A DNA stretch of 64,000 nucleotides, from NCBI GenBank assembly GCA_013822245.1, contig PNKE01000014.1:62001-126000 (forward strand). Reading direction: 5' to 3'. The stretch comes from Candidatus Solibacter sp. (GTDB lineage Bacteria > Acidobacteriota > Terriglobia > Bryobacterales > Bryobacteraceae). The position numbers and the translations under genes are program-made. Shown in pieces: positions 10,854-18,792 of this stretch (positions are counted from its first letter, which is position 1; each line of letters begins with the position of its first letter). The notes beneath the pieces are model-generated. The model ran no database searches and was not told the origin of the DNA. It saw nothing but the letters and a program-made list of their open reading frames with translations.

Positions 10854-11267
10854 ATGGAAAAGACATTTGCAATCATCAAACCCGACGCCGTTGCGGCCGG
10901 TCATGCCGGCGGTATCCTGGCGCTCATCGAGAGCAGCGGCTTCCGCATCGCCGCCATGCGCAAGGAGACCCTGACGCGCGGCGTGGCCGAAGGTTTCTAT
11001 GCCGTCCACAAGGGCAAGGGCTTTTTCGACGAACTCATCGACTTCATGACCGAGGGACCGGTGGTCCTGCTGGCCCTGGAACGCGAAGACGCCATCAACA
11101 AGTGGCGCGAAGTGATGGGCGCGACGAATCCGGAGAAGGCGGCCGAAGGCACGGTGCGCAAGCTCTACGGGACCAGCATTGGCCGCAACGCCTCGCACGG
11201 TTCGGACGCTCCTGAAACCGCCGCCTTTGAACTCTCGTGGTTTTTCCGCGGCTACGAACTGGCCTAG
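10854..11267 (+). CDS. ndk: Nucleoside diphosphate kinase
   Basis: Transfers gamma-phosphate between nucleoside tri- and diphosphates. The 137 residues show MEKTFAIIKPDAV at the N-terminus, the Kpn-loop region and the catalytic His115 in RNASHGSD, ending with a short tail. It is 21 nt downstream of sucD on the same strand, a sensible pairing because succinyl-CoA synthetase output can be equalised among nucleotides. A perfect palindrome follows the stop. Confidence 0.97.
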   Translation: MEKTFAIIKPDAVAAGHAGGILALIESSGFRIAAMRKETLTRGVAEGFYAVHKGKGFFDELIDFMTEGPVVLLALEREDAINKWREVMGATNPEKAAEGTVRKLYGTSIGRNASHGSDAPETAAFELSWFFRGYELA

Positions 11268-11279
11268 TTTCCTGCGCAT

Positions 11280-11299
11280 GGGGCAACCCGGGTTGCCCC
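11280..11299 (+). terminator. Palindrome after ndk (possible terminator)
   Basis: GGGGCAACCCGGGTTGCCCC is a perfect 20-nt palindrome beginning 12 nt after the ndk stop codon. No T-run follows, so factor-independent termination is doubtful; it could instead stabilise the 3' end of the sucCD-ndk transcript. Confidence 0.45.
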
Positions 11300-11336
11300 A
11301 CTCCCCCCTCGTCCGCGACAGGACTCCTCCTGCCGA

Positions 11337-11366
11337 TTGACATCTCCCGAAGCCGCCGTTTAGACT
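11337..11366 (+). promoter_or_regulatory. Sigma-70-like promoter for the repeat-tail/SET gene pair
   Basis: A consensus TTGACA (11337-11342) with an 18-nt spacer to TAGACT (11361-11366), followed by GAGGAGG and ATG at 11401. It is the clearest -35 box in the window and implies that the two genes downstream form their own transcription unit. Confidence 0.6.
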
Positions 11367-11400
11367 AACCTCACCAGAGGATGCAGTCAGAGGAGGCGTC

Positions 11401-11952
11401 ATGCCAAAAACAATCCGTTCGCCTGTCTGCCTTGGAGCGCCCGGATCGCCACAGGATGTAATGACGGTTCAATACCTTCTCAACTGCGTCCCGGCGGGTC
11501 AGGGCGGACCCCCAGTCGAACTGGCCGTGGACGGCATGGCCGGACCCAAGACCATCGCCGCGATCCGTGGATTTCAGAAAGCTTTCATGCCATTCCCCGA
11601 TGGCAGAGTCGATCCTGGCGGGCAAACCCTGGCGAGGCTTCAGCGATTCGATCCCTATCCAAACCAGCCCATGCCAGCCGCGCAGGCTTTCCCCAAATCA
11701 GGGGCCGGATCTAAGCAGGGCGCCGGTCACTGGGGCAGCAAACAGGGATTGGGACCCGCGGGCTCGAAGCAGGGCTATGGACCTGCCGGTATCAAGCAGG
11801 GCTTCGGGCCTCCAGGCTACAAGGGCGGTGGGGTCCAGCCCGCCGGTTTCAAGAACGCGGCCGGACCTGCTGGTATCAAGCAGGGCTTCGGGCCTCCTCC
11901 AGGCAAGTCGTCCGGAGTCAAGAACTCTGGCGGAATCAAGTCAGGCTGGTGA
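11401..11952 (+). CDS. Peptidoglycan-binding-like protein with lysine-bearing nonapeptide repeat tail
   Basis: The 183-residue protein has two parts. Residues about 15-82 resemble a PG_binding_1 fold (DVMTVQYLLNCV, LAVDGMAGPKTIAAIRGFQK, GGQTLARL). Residues about 98-183 are a low-complexity tail built from units like GPAG-x-KQG-x-G. Lysines fall at 105, 114, 123, 132, 141, 151, 160 and 169, i.e. every 9 residues with one step of 10, plus Lys99, 174 and 180. The tail has no Asp or Glu, so it is strongly basic. No signal peptide is visible. GAGGAGG precedes the ATG. The stop overlaps the GTG start of the SET methyltransferase, suggesting the tail lysines are its substrate (inference). The family is otherwise unknown to me. 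Confidence 0.85.
   Translation: MPKTIRSPVCLGAPGSPQDVMTVQYLLNCVPAGQGGPPVELAVDGMAGPKTIAAIRGFQKAFMPFPDGRVDPGGQTLARLQRFDPYPNQPMPAAQAFPKSGAGSKQGAGHWGSKQGLGPAGSKQGYGPAGIKQGFGPPGYKGGGVQPAGFKNAAGPAGIKQGFGPPPGKSSGVKNSGGIKSGW
11779..11897 (+). repeat. Near-identical 35-bp copies within the lysine-repeat tail
   Basis: Bases 11779-11813 and 11863-11897 are identical except for one C/T change and both encode GPAGIKQGFGPP. Their period is 84 nt (28 codons, three repeat units). The DNA-level identity, beyond what the protein needs, indicates recent duplication of repeat units. Confidence 0.85.
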
Positions 11953-12452
11953 AGGTGGAACTCACGGCTTTCGTGCGGGAGGTCGTGATGCCGGCCGGGC
12001 CGGATCGTGTGCCGCGCATCAGGCGTGAATGTGCGATGTTCCCCCTTGAGGCCCGGCCGTCCAGTATCCACGGCTGGGGCATCCGTGCCGGTGGGCCCAT
12101 CCCGGCTCGAAGGCGCGTGATGGAATACACCGGCGAACGGATCGATCACGACGAAGCTTGGAGGCGTCGGCTGCGCCCGCAGATCTATGTCTTCCTCGCA
12201 GGTCCGAACAGGGCCATCGACGGGGCGATCGGGGGCAGCGGGGCGGAGTTCGTCAACCACAGCTGTAATCCGAACCTCTACACCAGGGTTCGCAACGGGC
12301 GGATCTGGTTCATCTCGCGACGCCGGATCGAGGCCGGCGAAGAACTGCTGATCGACTATTGGATCACGGGAAGCGATCCTGTCTATCCCTGCTTCTGTGG
12401 CGCCGCAAACTGCCGGGGCTACATGAACCAGCCTTTTGATCAAACCCTGTAG
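11949..12452 (+). CDS. SET-domain protein lysine methyltransferase with post-SET zinc motif
   Basis: The 167-residue protein is a compact SET domain: HGWGIRAGGPIPARRRVMEYTGE (residues 41-63, the first SAM-binding block, split), FVNHSCNPN (101-109), EELLIDY (131-137, catalytic tyrosine) and a post-SET CFCGAANC (Cys148, 150, 155) which with Cys106 would bind zinc. All signature residues of an active SAM-dependent lysine methyltransferase are present. The GTG start overlaps the preceding stop by 4 nt (GTGA); an internal ATG (codon 14 or 30) is possible because the first 30 residues are not conserved. It converges on the DUF6526 gene with a 13-nt overlap. The probable substrate is the Lys-rich tail encoded just upstream. 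Confidence 0.92.
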   Translation: MKVELTAFVREVVMPAGPDRVPRIRRECAMFPLEARPSSIHGWGIRAGGPIPARRRVMEYTGERIDHDEAWRRRLRPQIYVFLAGPNRAIDGAIGGSGAEFVNHSCNPNLYTRVRNGRIWFISRRRIEAGEELLIDYWITGSDPVYPCFCGAANCRGYMNQPFDQTL

Positions 12453-12874
12453 TGGTCGGCCTTCCAGTTCTTGACTGATTTCTTGATGCCGTCCTCCGAT
12501 GTGCCGTCCGCGGCGGCTTTGGCGGCCAGGGCGGGGAACTCCTCGTCGGAGGCGAAGCGCAGCCCGATGATCTGGCGCACGGTGAGGCGCGGGTCCAGCG
12601 GCTTGCCCGTCAGCAGGTAGTGACGGAAGTTCTCTTCCACCTTGATCGCGCGGTCCTGCGCTTTCATGGCGCCGATGCGCGCCAGCAGCGCGGCCAACAT
12701 CGCGCAAACCGTCAGCACCATGACCAGCGCCGCGCTGTAAAACCCCGTGTGGCCGCCCCACGATTTGTAGAGGTTCACCGCCGACCCGATCAGCGTGAGC
12801 AGCAGGATCGGCAGCAGTACGAAGTGGAATCCGGCCATCAGCCTGGTGTGGTTCGAATAATTCTGTTCTTTCAT
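12440..12874 (-). CDS. DUF6526 family membrane protein
   Basis: The 144-residue protein opens with KEQNYSNHTRLMAGFHFVLLPILLLTLIG and has two transmembrane helices (about 15-33 and 45-66), followed by a soluble helical part (AQDRAIKVEENFRHYLLTGKPLD, DEEFPALAAKA). This two-helix plus RAIKxEENFR pattern matches the DUF6526 family of unknown function, widespread in Acidobacteria and Bacteroidetes. Its 3' end overlaps the SET gene tail-to-tail. Confidence 0.8.
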   Translation of the reverse strand: MKEQNYSNHTRLMAGFHFVLLPILLLTLIGSAVNLYKSWGGHTGFYSAALVMVLTVCAMLAALLARIGAMKAQDRAIKVEENFRHYLLTGKPLDPRLTVRQIIGLRFASDEEFPALAAKAAADGTSEDGIKKSVKNWKADHYRV

Positions 12875-13069
12875 GTCGCAGTCCCTTCAGCGCGTGTCGC
12901 TCCTCCGGCCGGGGCGCCATCGCCTTGCGGCGCCGGCGGGAAGCGCTTCTCAACCTAGCATGGGCGTTGCCGCCGCGGCAATCCTCGAACGGCCGGTTTG
13001 TCCGCCGGTGCATGATCCGCGCCCCGGCGCCCCGGTCGAGCTGCCGCCGGCATCATCTCCCCACGCCCG

Positions 13070-13097
13070 GAGAGCCGCGAGACGGGAGACGGCTCTC
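13070..13097 (-). terminator. Hairpin at the 3' end of the DUF418 gene
   Basis: GAGAGCCG and CGGCTCTC form a perfect 8-bp stem around a 12-nt loop, touching the stop codon of the minus-strand gene. There is no T-tract after it on the minus strand. The rest of 12875-13095 holds no gene that I can support. Confidence 0.35.
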
Positions 13098-14445
13098 AGG
13101 CCATGGACTCCGCCGCCGCTTCGGGCATTGCCGGCACGCGGCGGAACGGCGGACGATTCCAATAGGTGAGCGCCCGCCATCCCCACTCCAACGGCCCGAA
13201 CTGGTAATGCCTCAGCCATAAGGGGCTGGCGATCATTTGGAAGACCCAGATGCCGGCGACGATCAGATACAGTTCAATCCGCTCCAGGCGTCCGTAGAGC
13301 CCGAAACCATAGCCGCAGAACAGCGTCGAGCAGATGACCGATTGCACAACATAGCTGGTCAACGCCATCTGGCCGGTGGCGGCGAGCATCGACATCAGCG
13401 GCTTGAACCATCCCGCCTTACACACCAGCATGATGACGCTCAAGTGGGCCAGGGCGATCGACAACCGGCCGATGTCGTAAGTGGCGCCGGTGACGAACCT
13501 GGTGACGATGTCGAATCCGCTTTCCACTCGAAGCCACGCGGTGACCGAGTTCACCGGGAGGCCGATCGCGTAGCCGATAACGGCCGTCCAGGCATAGAAG
13601 CTGTAGGACCGCTCGCCCGTGAGGATGCCCAGTTTGAGGAAAGCCATGCCGGCGATCATCATGCTCCAGATATCCCAATTCCAGGGGTGGTAGAACGGCA
13701 GGGAGTGGAGTGTGCCCACCAGCGCGGCCCGGGCCTTCAGCGAACTGAGGAATCCTCCGCGCCAGGCCTTGGCGTCTTTTTCCAGTTCCGCTTTGGTGGG
13801 CATGTATTCCTTCCGCAACTTCTCCCAGTCCTCCTTGGCCGCCGTCTGCTCATCGGTGAGGGCCTTGCCGTGCCGTTCGTCGGCAAGCGCCTGTTGAGCC
13901 TGTTCGATGGTCGATCGTGTTTTGAACGCCAGGCCGACGTTGCCACCGGCGGTGAGAGCGACAAGCACTCCGGCGATGATCAGGAGCCGTTTTGGCGACA
14001 TCTGCCGGAACGGGTAGAGGACGAGCGAACACAGTGCGTAGGGGTAGAGAATATCGCCGGGCCAGAGCAGGTAGGCATGAAGGATACCGAGTAGCAGCAG
14101 CCATAGGTTACGGCGGTAGTAAATGTCCGCTGAGTTGACGCCGCCGCGAGCCTCCATCCGGGAGGTCATCAGGATAACGCCGGCTCCGAACATCAACGAG
14201 AAAAGGGCACGCATCTTACCTTCGGCCAGGATGTGCATGGACACCCAGGCGCCGAGGTTCCAGCCCGTCGAACCGCCCGCGGCCGTGGGATTGTCGTATG
14301 CCGAGAAGTGAAGACCGAAACCGACGATGTTCATCAGCAGGATGCCGAGCAGGGCGAAGCCGCGCAGCACGTCAAGCGTGGTGTGGCGGCCGGTCTGCGA
14401 GACGGGCCCGGCGTGCGCGGGCACAGGAATAGATGTTTGATCCAA
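13096..14445 (-). CDS. DUF418 family (YeiB-like) integral membrane protein
   Basis: The 449-residue protein has the DUF418 layout: TLDVLRGFALLGILLMNIVGFG at the N-terminus, FSLMFGAGVILM, about eight to ten membrane helices, a cytoplasmic insertion rich in charged residues (about 185-245) and the C-terminal domain with YQFGPLEWGWRALTYW. Members are thought to act in transport or acyltransfer at the membrane, but no activity is established. The start is TTG at 14443-14445 with GGAGGAG 5 nt upstream; no better ATG exists. Confidence 0.9.
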   Translation of the reverse strand: MDQTSIPVPAHAGPVSQTGRHTTLDVLRGFALLGILLMNIVGFGLHFSAYDNPTAAGGSTGWNLGAWVSMHILAEGKMRALFSLMFGAGVILMTSRMEARGGVNSADIYYRRNLWLLLLGILHAYLLWPGDILYPYALCSLVLYPFRQMSPKRLLIIAGVLVALTAGGNVGLAFKTRSTIEQAQQALADERHGKALTDEQTAAKEDWEKLRKEYMPTKAELEKDAKAWRGGFLSSLKARAALVGTLHSLPFYHPWNWDIWSMMIAGMAFLKLGILTGERSYSFYAWTAVIGYAIGLPVNSVTAWLRVESGFDIVTRFVTGATYDIGRLSIALAHLSVIMLVCKAGWFKPLMSMLAATGQMALTSYVVQSVICSTLFCGYGFGLYGRLERIELYLIVAGIWVFQMIASPLWLRHYQFGPLEWGWRALTYWNRPPFRRVPAMPEAAAESMA

Positions 14446-14514
14446 TGACTCTCCTCCGCTGACTGTGCCGAATAGTATGGATGAGGAGAAGCCGGAATGT
14501 AAAGCCGGACCCGC

Positions 14515-15747
14515 TTATCGCTCGGCGGGAGGCATGGAAGTGACGGCCGTGGGACCGAACCGCAGCCCGAGGACCGAGAGCTTTCCTGACGAAACCGAAA
14601 TGTCCAAGGCGCCCGATGCGCCCTGCATGGCTGGCAGATTCAACTGTGTCCGAAGGACGAAGGCGGTCTTCTCCTTGGGGCCGAGGTTGACGGCGCCGGT
14701 TCCGATCTGATTGCCGTTGGCGAGGCGGACGGTGAGGTTGACGGTCACCGGAGTGCCGCCGGGGTTGGCGATGGCCATGACGGTGGTGAACTCCGTGTCG
14801 TCCCAGACCATGACGTAGTTCTGCTTGGAGTCCTCGGCCAGCGGGATGACGGCCTCGGACGGGCTGCGGCCCGTCACATCCTGGCGGAAGATGCCAAAGC
14901 CTTTTACCGTCGATGGCAGGTTGACGGCGGCCCAGCCCTGCGTCAGGGCGCCGCTGCTGCTGAGTTCGATGGCCGTGGTTGAGCCGGCCGTCAGGTTGAC
15001 TGGAATGGAGGTCGCCGTGCCGCCGCCGAAGGGGACCGGCATGGGCGAACCGTTGTTGGCGAAGAAGTCGACTGTGAACGCGGTTGCCGAGGTTGCCGTG
15101 CTCGTGAAGTAGAGGGTGGTGGTCCATTTGCCGTCGGTGTTGGCGTTGCCGCCGAAGGCGATCTGGGGCAGGGCATAACTCCTGGTCTGGGTGTCGCCGG
15201 AGTCGGCGGCGTATTCCGCCGAGGCTGTGTAGATCTTGTCGCCGAACTCATTTCCGTTGCGGTTGGCGGCATTGCCGGCCACAAAGAAAGCGACATTGCC
15301 GGCGCCTTGCGGCGGGGCGATCCAGTCCACATCCCAAGTGACCTGATTGCGCTGCCCAGGCCGGGTCCCGTCTGCCCGGTGTGCGACGTACTCGAGTCCG
15401 GATTCTTCTTCCTTGACGGTCTCTGAAGGATTCACCAGATTCAGAGTCCCGGCCTGAATGGCAGCGCCGCTGAGTTGGGCGGTCAACTGGAAACCCCAAC
15501 GTTCCGCGGTGGGATCGGCGAGGGTGACACGCAAAGTGTGTTTGGCGCCGGGAGTGTACTTGCCCGCGCCGATGATTTCCACTTTCAGGCTCCCGCCTCC
15601 GGCGTTCAGATTCGTGCCGGAATGGCAGATATTGCACGTCAAGCCACCTCGCGCGCCGGTCATCGCCAAAGGAGGTCTTGCGCTGTGGCCCCATGCCGGG
15701 ATTAGCCCCATGAACGAGCCGAGCAGGCACAGAAGGACAGGCTTCAT
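14515..15747 (-). CDS. Secreted Reeler/choice-of-anchor-V-like protein with one haem-binding motif
   Basis: The 410-residue protein has a signal peptide (KPVLLCLLGSFMGLIPAWG) and, right after it, CNICH (Cys38, Cys41, His42) in GLTCNICHSGTNLNAGGGS. This is a CxxCH c-type cytochrome motif in the context typical of choice-of-anchor V / Reeler-like domains. The domain continues to about residue 180 (YTPGAKHTLRVTLADP, VTWDVDWIAPPQGAGNVAFF). The C-terminal half is a repeat-poor beta-rich domain often seen in Solibacter surface proteins (TTLYFTSTATSATAF, VMAIANPGGTPVTVNL). GGGGAG precedes the ATG. Function unknown; it could be an extracellular redox or adhesion protein. Confidence 0.75.
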   Translation of the reverse strand: MKPVLLCLLGSFMGLIPAWGHSARPPLAMTGARGGLTCNICHSGTNLNAGGGSLKVEIIGAGKYTPGAKHTLRVTLADPTAERWGFQLTAQLSGAAIQAGTLNLVNPSETVKEEESGLEYVAHRADGTRPGQRNQVTWDVDWIAPPQGAGNVAFFVAGNAANRNGNEFGDKIYTASAEYAADSGDTQTRSYALPQIAFGGNANTDGKWTTTLYFTSTATSATAFTVDFFANNGSPMPVPFGGGTATSIPVNLTAGSTTAIELSSSGALTQGWAAVNLPSTVKGFGIFRQDVTGRSPSEAVIPLAEDSKQNYVMVWDDTEFTTVMAIANPGGTPVTVNLTVRLANGNQIGTGAVNLGPKEKTAFVLRTQLNLPAMQGASGALDISVSSGKLSVLGLRFGPTAVTSMPPAER

Positions 15748-15837
15748 CTTCTTTACTCCCCTGAATCCGCGTTACAAACTGAATAGATGGATTCCGCCGC
15801 GGCCGAACGGGTTGCGGCGATTCCATTAACTATCAGG

Positions 15838-16743
15838 ATGTCTGACAACGAATCGAAAGGCAATCCTGGCGCGGTCGGCCGGTTCGCGCCGTCGCCGACC
15901 GGGCCACTGCACTTCGGCAGCCTCATCGCCGCGGTGGCCAGTTCCGTCTCGTGCGACAAATGGCTGCTGAGAATCGAGGACATCGACACGCCGCGCAACG
16001 CTGCCGGCGCAACCGATTCAATCTTGAAGACACTGGAGCGCTGTGAGTTCGCCTGGCAGCGGCCGCCAATGCGTCAAAGCCAGCGCCTGGAGGCCTACCG
16101 CGACGCGCTGGAGCGATTGAAAGGGGAAGGGTTGGTTTACCCGTGCGGCTGCACGCGGGCCGAGATCGCGGACTCGGCCGTCTCCCAAACGAACTCCGGC
16201 GAACGTCCTTATCCGGGGCTTTGCCGCGACGGAGTGAAGCCGGGCAGGAGTCCGCGAAGCTGGCGGATGCGGGTGGATCCGGTCGAAGTCGGCTTCGATG
16301 ACCAGATCCAGGGCCGGTACGCGCAGCATCTGGCGCGCGAGGTGGGGGACTTCGTATTGCTGCGGGCGGACGGAATCTTCGCCTACCAACTCGCGGTGGT
16401 GGTGGACGACGCTTTTCAGGGCGTCACGCATGTCATGCGAGGCGCGGACCTGCTGGCGTCGACGCCACGCCAGATCTGGCTGCAGCGGGCGTTGGGCTTG
16501 CCCGAGCCGGTCTACGCTCATCATCCGGTGGCTGTTGGCGAAGACGGGGCGAAACTGAGCAAGCAGCACCTGGCCGAGCCGGTGGATTTGATGGAACCCG
16601 CACTGGCGGTGAGGCGGGCGCTGCGATTTCTGAACCACGAGCCGCCCGAGGGGTTGACCTGCGGCGGGATGCTTCAGTGGGCGAAATCGCACTGGGACGT
16701 TGGCCGGGTGACGAAAGCGCGCACGCTGAGCGCGGGCGCGTAG
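15838..16743 (+). CDS. gluQ: Glutamyl-Q tRNA(Asp) synthetase
   Basis: A GluRS catalytic-domain paralogue without an anticodon domain that glutamylates queuosine in tRNA(Asp). About 301 residues from the ATG at 15838, the usual length. Motifs: RFAPSPTGPLHFGSL (HIGH-equivalent at residues 15-30), zinc site CGC with a downstream YPGLC, LLRADGIFAYQLAVVVDDA and KLSKQ (KMSKS-equivalent). An upstream in-frame ATG (15787) would add 17 residues not expected before RFAPSPTG; neither start has a strong ribosome site. It is followed immediately by the SGNH hydrolase gene. Confidence 0.93.
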   Translation: MSDNESKGNPGAVGRFAPSPTGPLHFGSLIAAVASSVSCDKWLLRIEDIDTPRNAAGATDSILKTLERCEFAWQRPPMRQSQRLEAYRDALERLKGEGLVYPCGCTRAEIADSAVSQTNSGERPYPGLCRDGVKPGRSPRSWRMRVDPVEVGFDDQIQGRYAQHLAREVGDFVLLRADGIFAYQLAVVVDDAFQGVTHVMRGADLLASTPRQIWLQRALGLPEPVYAHHPVAVGEDGAKLSKQHLAEPVDLMEPALAVRRALRFLNHEPPEGLTCGGMLQWAKSHWDVGRVTKARTLSAGA

Positions 16744-16749
16744 TAGAAT
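16744..16749 (+). promoter_or_regulatory. TANNNT (-10-like) hexamer 8 nt before a start codon
   Basis: TAGAAT directly follows the gluQ stop; the ATG of the SGNH gene comes after exactly 8 nt. This spacing would place the transcription start at or next to the ATG, giving a leaderless mRNA. The overlapping CCGGAG is too close to the ATG to be a good ribosome site. Confidence 0.5.
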
Positions 16750-16757
16750 CGCCGGAG

Positions 16758-17426
16758 ATGCGAACACTGTTGACCCTGGCTCTGTGTGCCGCCGGACTGG
16801 CCGCGCAGACAGCCTCCCGGAAGCCCGATCCGCCGGCTCCGATCAGCGGCACGCCCGGACCGCCGCGGGTGGTGGTCATGGACGATTCGATCTCGACCGG
16901 CTACATGCTGGACGCGCGGGCAGCGCCGGACGGGGTGGCCAACGTGCACAGGCCGAAGGAGAACCGCGGCCCGGGCACACATGGCGGTGAGATGGTGGAG
17001 GCATGGCTGGGCAAGGGCAACTGGGACGTGATCCACTTCAACTTCGGCCCGCACGATCCGAAGAAGATGTTCGACGGATCGCACCAGGTGTCGCCGGACG
17101 ACTACGAACGCAACCTGGGTCGCATCGTTTTCCGGCTGAAGCAGAGCGGGGCAAGGCTGATCTTCGCCACCACGACGCCGGCGCCGGAGGGCAATGTGCC
17201 GCCGCCGCGCGCGCAGGCCGGCGGGGCGCTGTACAACGGGCGGGCGGCGAAGGCGATGAAGGCGAGCGGCGTGGCGGTGAACGATCTGTATTCGTTCGCG
17301 CTGCCGCATCCGGGCGAGTGGCGGTTGCCGGTGGATGTACACTTCAAGGATGCCGGATCGGCGGCGCTGGGCAAGGAGGTGGCGAGGGTGATCACGGAAC
17401 AGTTGAAATCGGTGGAGGCGGAGTAA
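16758..17426 (+). CDS. Secreted SGNH/GDSL-type hydrolase
   Basis: The 222-residue protein has a short signal peptide (RTLLTLALCAAGLAAQ). The SGNH blocks are visible: VVVMDDSISTGY (block I, nucleophile Ser44, with Asp replacing the usual Gly before DS), HFNFGPHD (block III region, Asn/Gly) and PVDVHFKDAG (block V, Asp and His of the triad). Such enzymes are esterases that often deacetylate polysaccharides. Its stop overlaps the start of the BNR-4 propeller gene (TAATG), so the two are probably co-translated and may act on one substrate. It may be transcribed from the TAGAAT hexamer. Confidence 0.82.
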   Translation: MRTLLTLALCAAGLAAQTASRKPDPPAPISGTPGPPRVVVMDDSISTGYMLDARAAPDGVANVHRPKENRGPGTHGGEMVEAWLGKGNWDVIHFNFGPHDPKKMFDGSHQVSPDDYERNLGRIVFRLKQSGARLIFATTTPAPEGNVPPPRAQAGGALYNGRAAKAMKASGVAVNDLYSFALPHPGEWRLPVDVHFKDAGSAALGKEVARVITEQLKSVEAE

Positions 17427-18784
17427 TGCGCAGGCTCTTGCTGGCATTGATTGCCGCGGTTGCGGTGATGCAGGTAAGCGCGCAGATCCGGCACGGGGCG
17501 CCGTTGATCGAATTCAATGACGACGGCGGCTGGTGCTGGTTCGAGGACGAACGGGCGATTGCCTCCGGCGGCAAGCTGGTGTTCGGCACGATTGCGACGG
17601 GCGGCGCGCGGCAGGGCCACGTGGAGGCGACCGTCTACGATCTGAAGTCGCGGGAGACGAAGCGGGTGACCCTGCACACGCCCACGGACGAGAGGGACCG
17701 CCGCCAGTGGACCGACGACCACAACTCGCCGGCGTTCCTGCCGCTGCCCTCGGGCGAGATCCTCACGATGTATGCCAAGCACGGCCCAGAGGAGAAGATC
17801 TACTACCGGATCTCGAAGCCCGGCGATCCGGCGGACTGGGGCGAGGAACAGGTATTCGTGCCGAGCCCGGCGTCGAGGGTCACCTATTCGAACCTGCACT
17901 TTCTCACAAGCGAGAATGCGGGGCGGGGGCGGATCTATGACTTCTACCGCGGCTTCAATAACTCGTTCAAACCATCGTTTGCATGGTCGGACGACCTGGG
18001 CCGGACATGGACGGCGGGCGGCGTCTTCATCGATGTGCCGACGAAGTTCCGCCACCGGCCGTACGTGAAGTATGCGTCGAACGGCCGCGACGCCGTGCAT
18101 TTCGCTTACACGGACGGCCATCCGCGGGACTTCAATAATTCGATCTACCACGCCGTCTACAGGGCGGGGGACCTGATGGCATCCAGCGGCGCGCGGATCG
18201 GTTCGATGAGAGAGGGGTTGAAGGCGCCCGAGGAGGGGACGCTGGTCTACAAAGGCGGCCCGGACAACGTGGCTTGGATCACTGACCTTGAACTGGACTC
18301 GAAGGGCCGGCCCTATATGGTCTTCTCAGTCCAGATGAACTCCGCCGGCAAGCCCGACGGGGAGGGCGGCGAAGATCATCGGTATCACTACGCGCGGTTC
18401 GACGGAAAGCGATGGCAGGTGGCGGAGATCGCCTATGCCGGCACGCGCATTTATGCGCGCGAGGACGACTACACGGGCCTTGCGGCGTTGCACCCCCGCG
18501 ATCCGGGGACGATCTATATCTCGACGAACGCCGACCCCGTCACCGGCGCGCCGCTGATCTCGAGGGCGGACAATCAGCGGCACTGGGAGATCTATCGCGG
18601 CAGGACGCGCGACGGACGTAGGTGGAAGTGGGAAGCCATCACGCGAGATTCCACGGCGGACAACCTGCGGCCGGTCGTTCCGGCGCCGGATTCCGGGCAA
18701 ACGATTCTGCTCTGGCTACAGGGCAAGATGAGGTCGTACACTGACTACACGTTCAGAGTTGTCGGGATGATCGGAAAGAGGTGA
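17426..18784 (+). CDS. Secreted BNR-4 repeat beta-propeller protein
   Basis: The start at 17426 overlaps the previous stop (TAATG) and gives 452 residues with a signal peptide (RRLLLALIAAVAVMQVSAQ). The body fits the BNR-4 / sialidase-like propeller family: WCWFEDERAIASGGKLVFG, DDHNSPAFLPLPSGEILTMYAKHG, SFAWSDDLGRTWT (an Asp-box-like S-D-D-G-x-T-W) and repeated blocks such as HFAYTDGHPRDFNNSIYH. Relatives include rhamnogalacturonan or sialic-acid active enzymes and many uncharacterised proteins. The neighbouring SGNH esterase supports a role in polysaccharide breakdown. The exact activity is not assigned. Confidence 0.8.
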   Translation: MRRLLLALIAAVAVMQVSAQIRHGAPLIEFNDDGGWCWFEDERAIASGGKLVFGTIATGGARQGHVEATVYDLKSRETKRVTLHTPTDERDRRQWTDDHNSPAFLPLPSGEILTMYAKHGPEEKIYYRISKPGDPADWGEEQVFVPSPASRVTYSNLHFLTSENAGRGRIYDFYRGFNNSFKPSFAWSDDLGRTWTAGGVFIDVPTKFRHRPYVKYASNGRDAVHFAYTDGHPRDFNNSIYHAVYRAGDLMASSGARIGSMREGLKAPEEGTLVYKGGPDNVAWITDLELDSKGRPYMVFSVQMNSAGKPDGEGGEDHRYHYARFDGKRWQVAEIAYAGTRIYAREDDYTGLAALHPRDPGTIYISTNADPVTGAPLISRADNQRHWEIYRGRTRDGRRWKWEAITRDSTADNLRPVVPAPDSGQTILLWLQGKMRSYTDYTFRVVGMIGKR

Positions 18785-18792
18785 GTTTCGCC

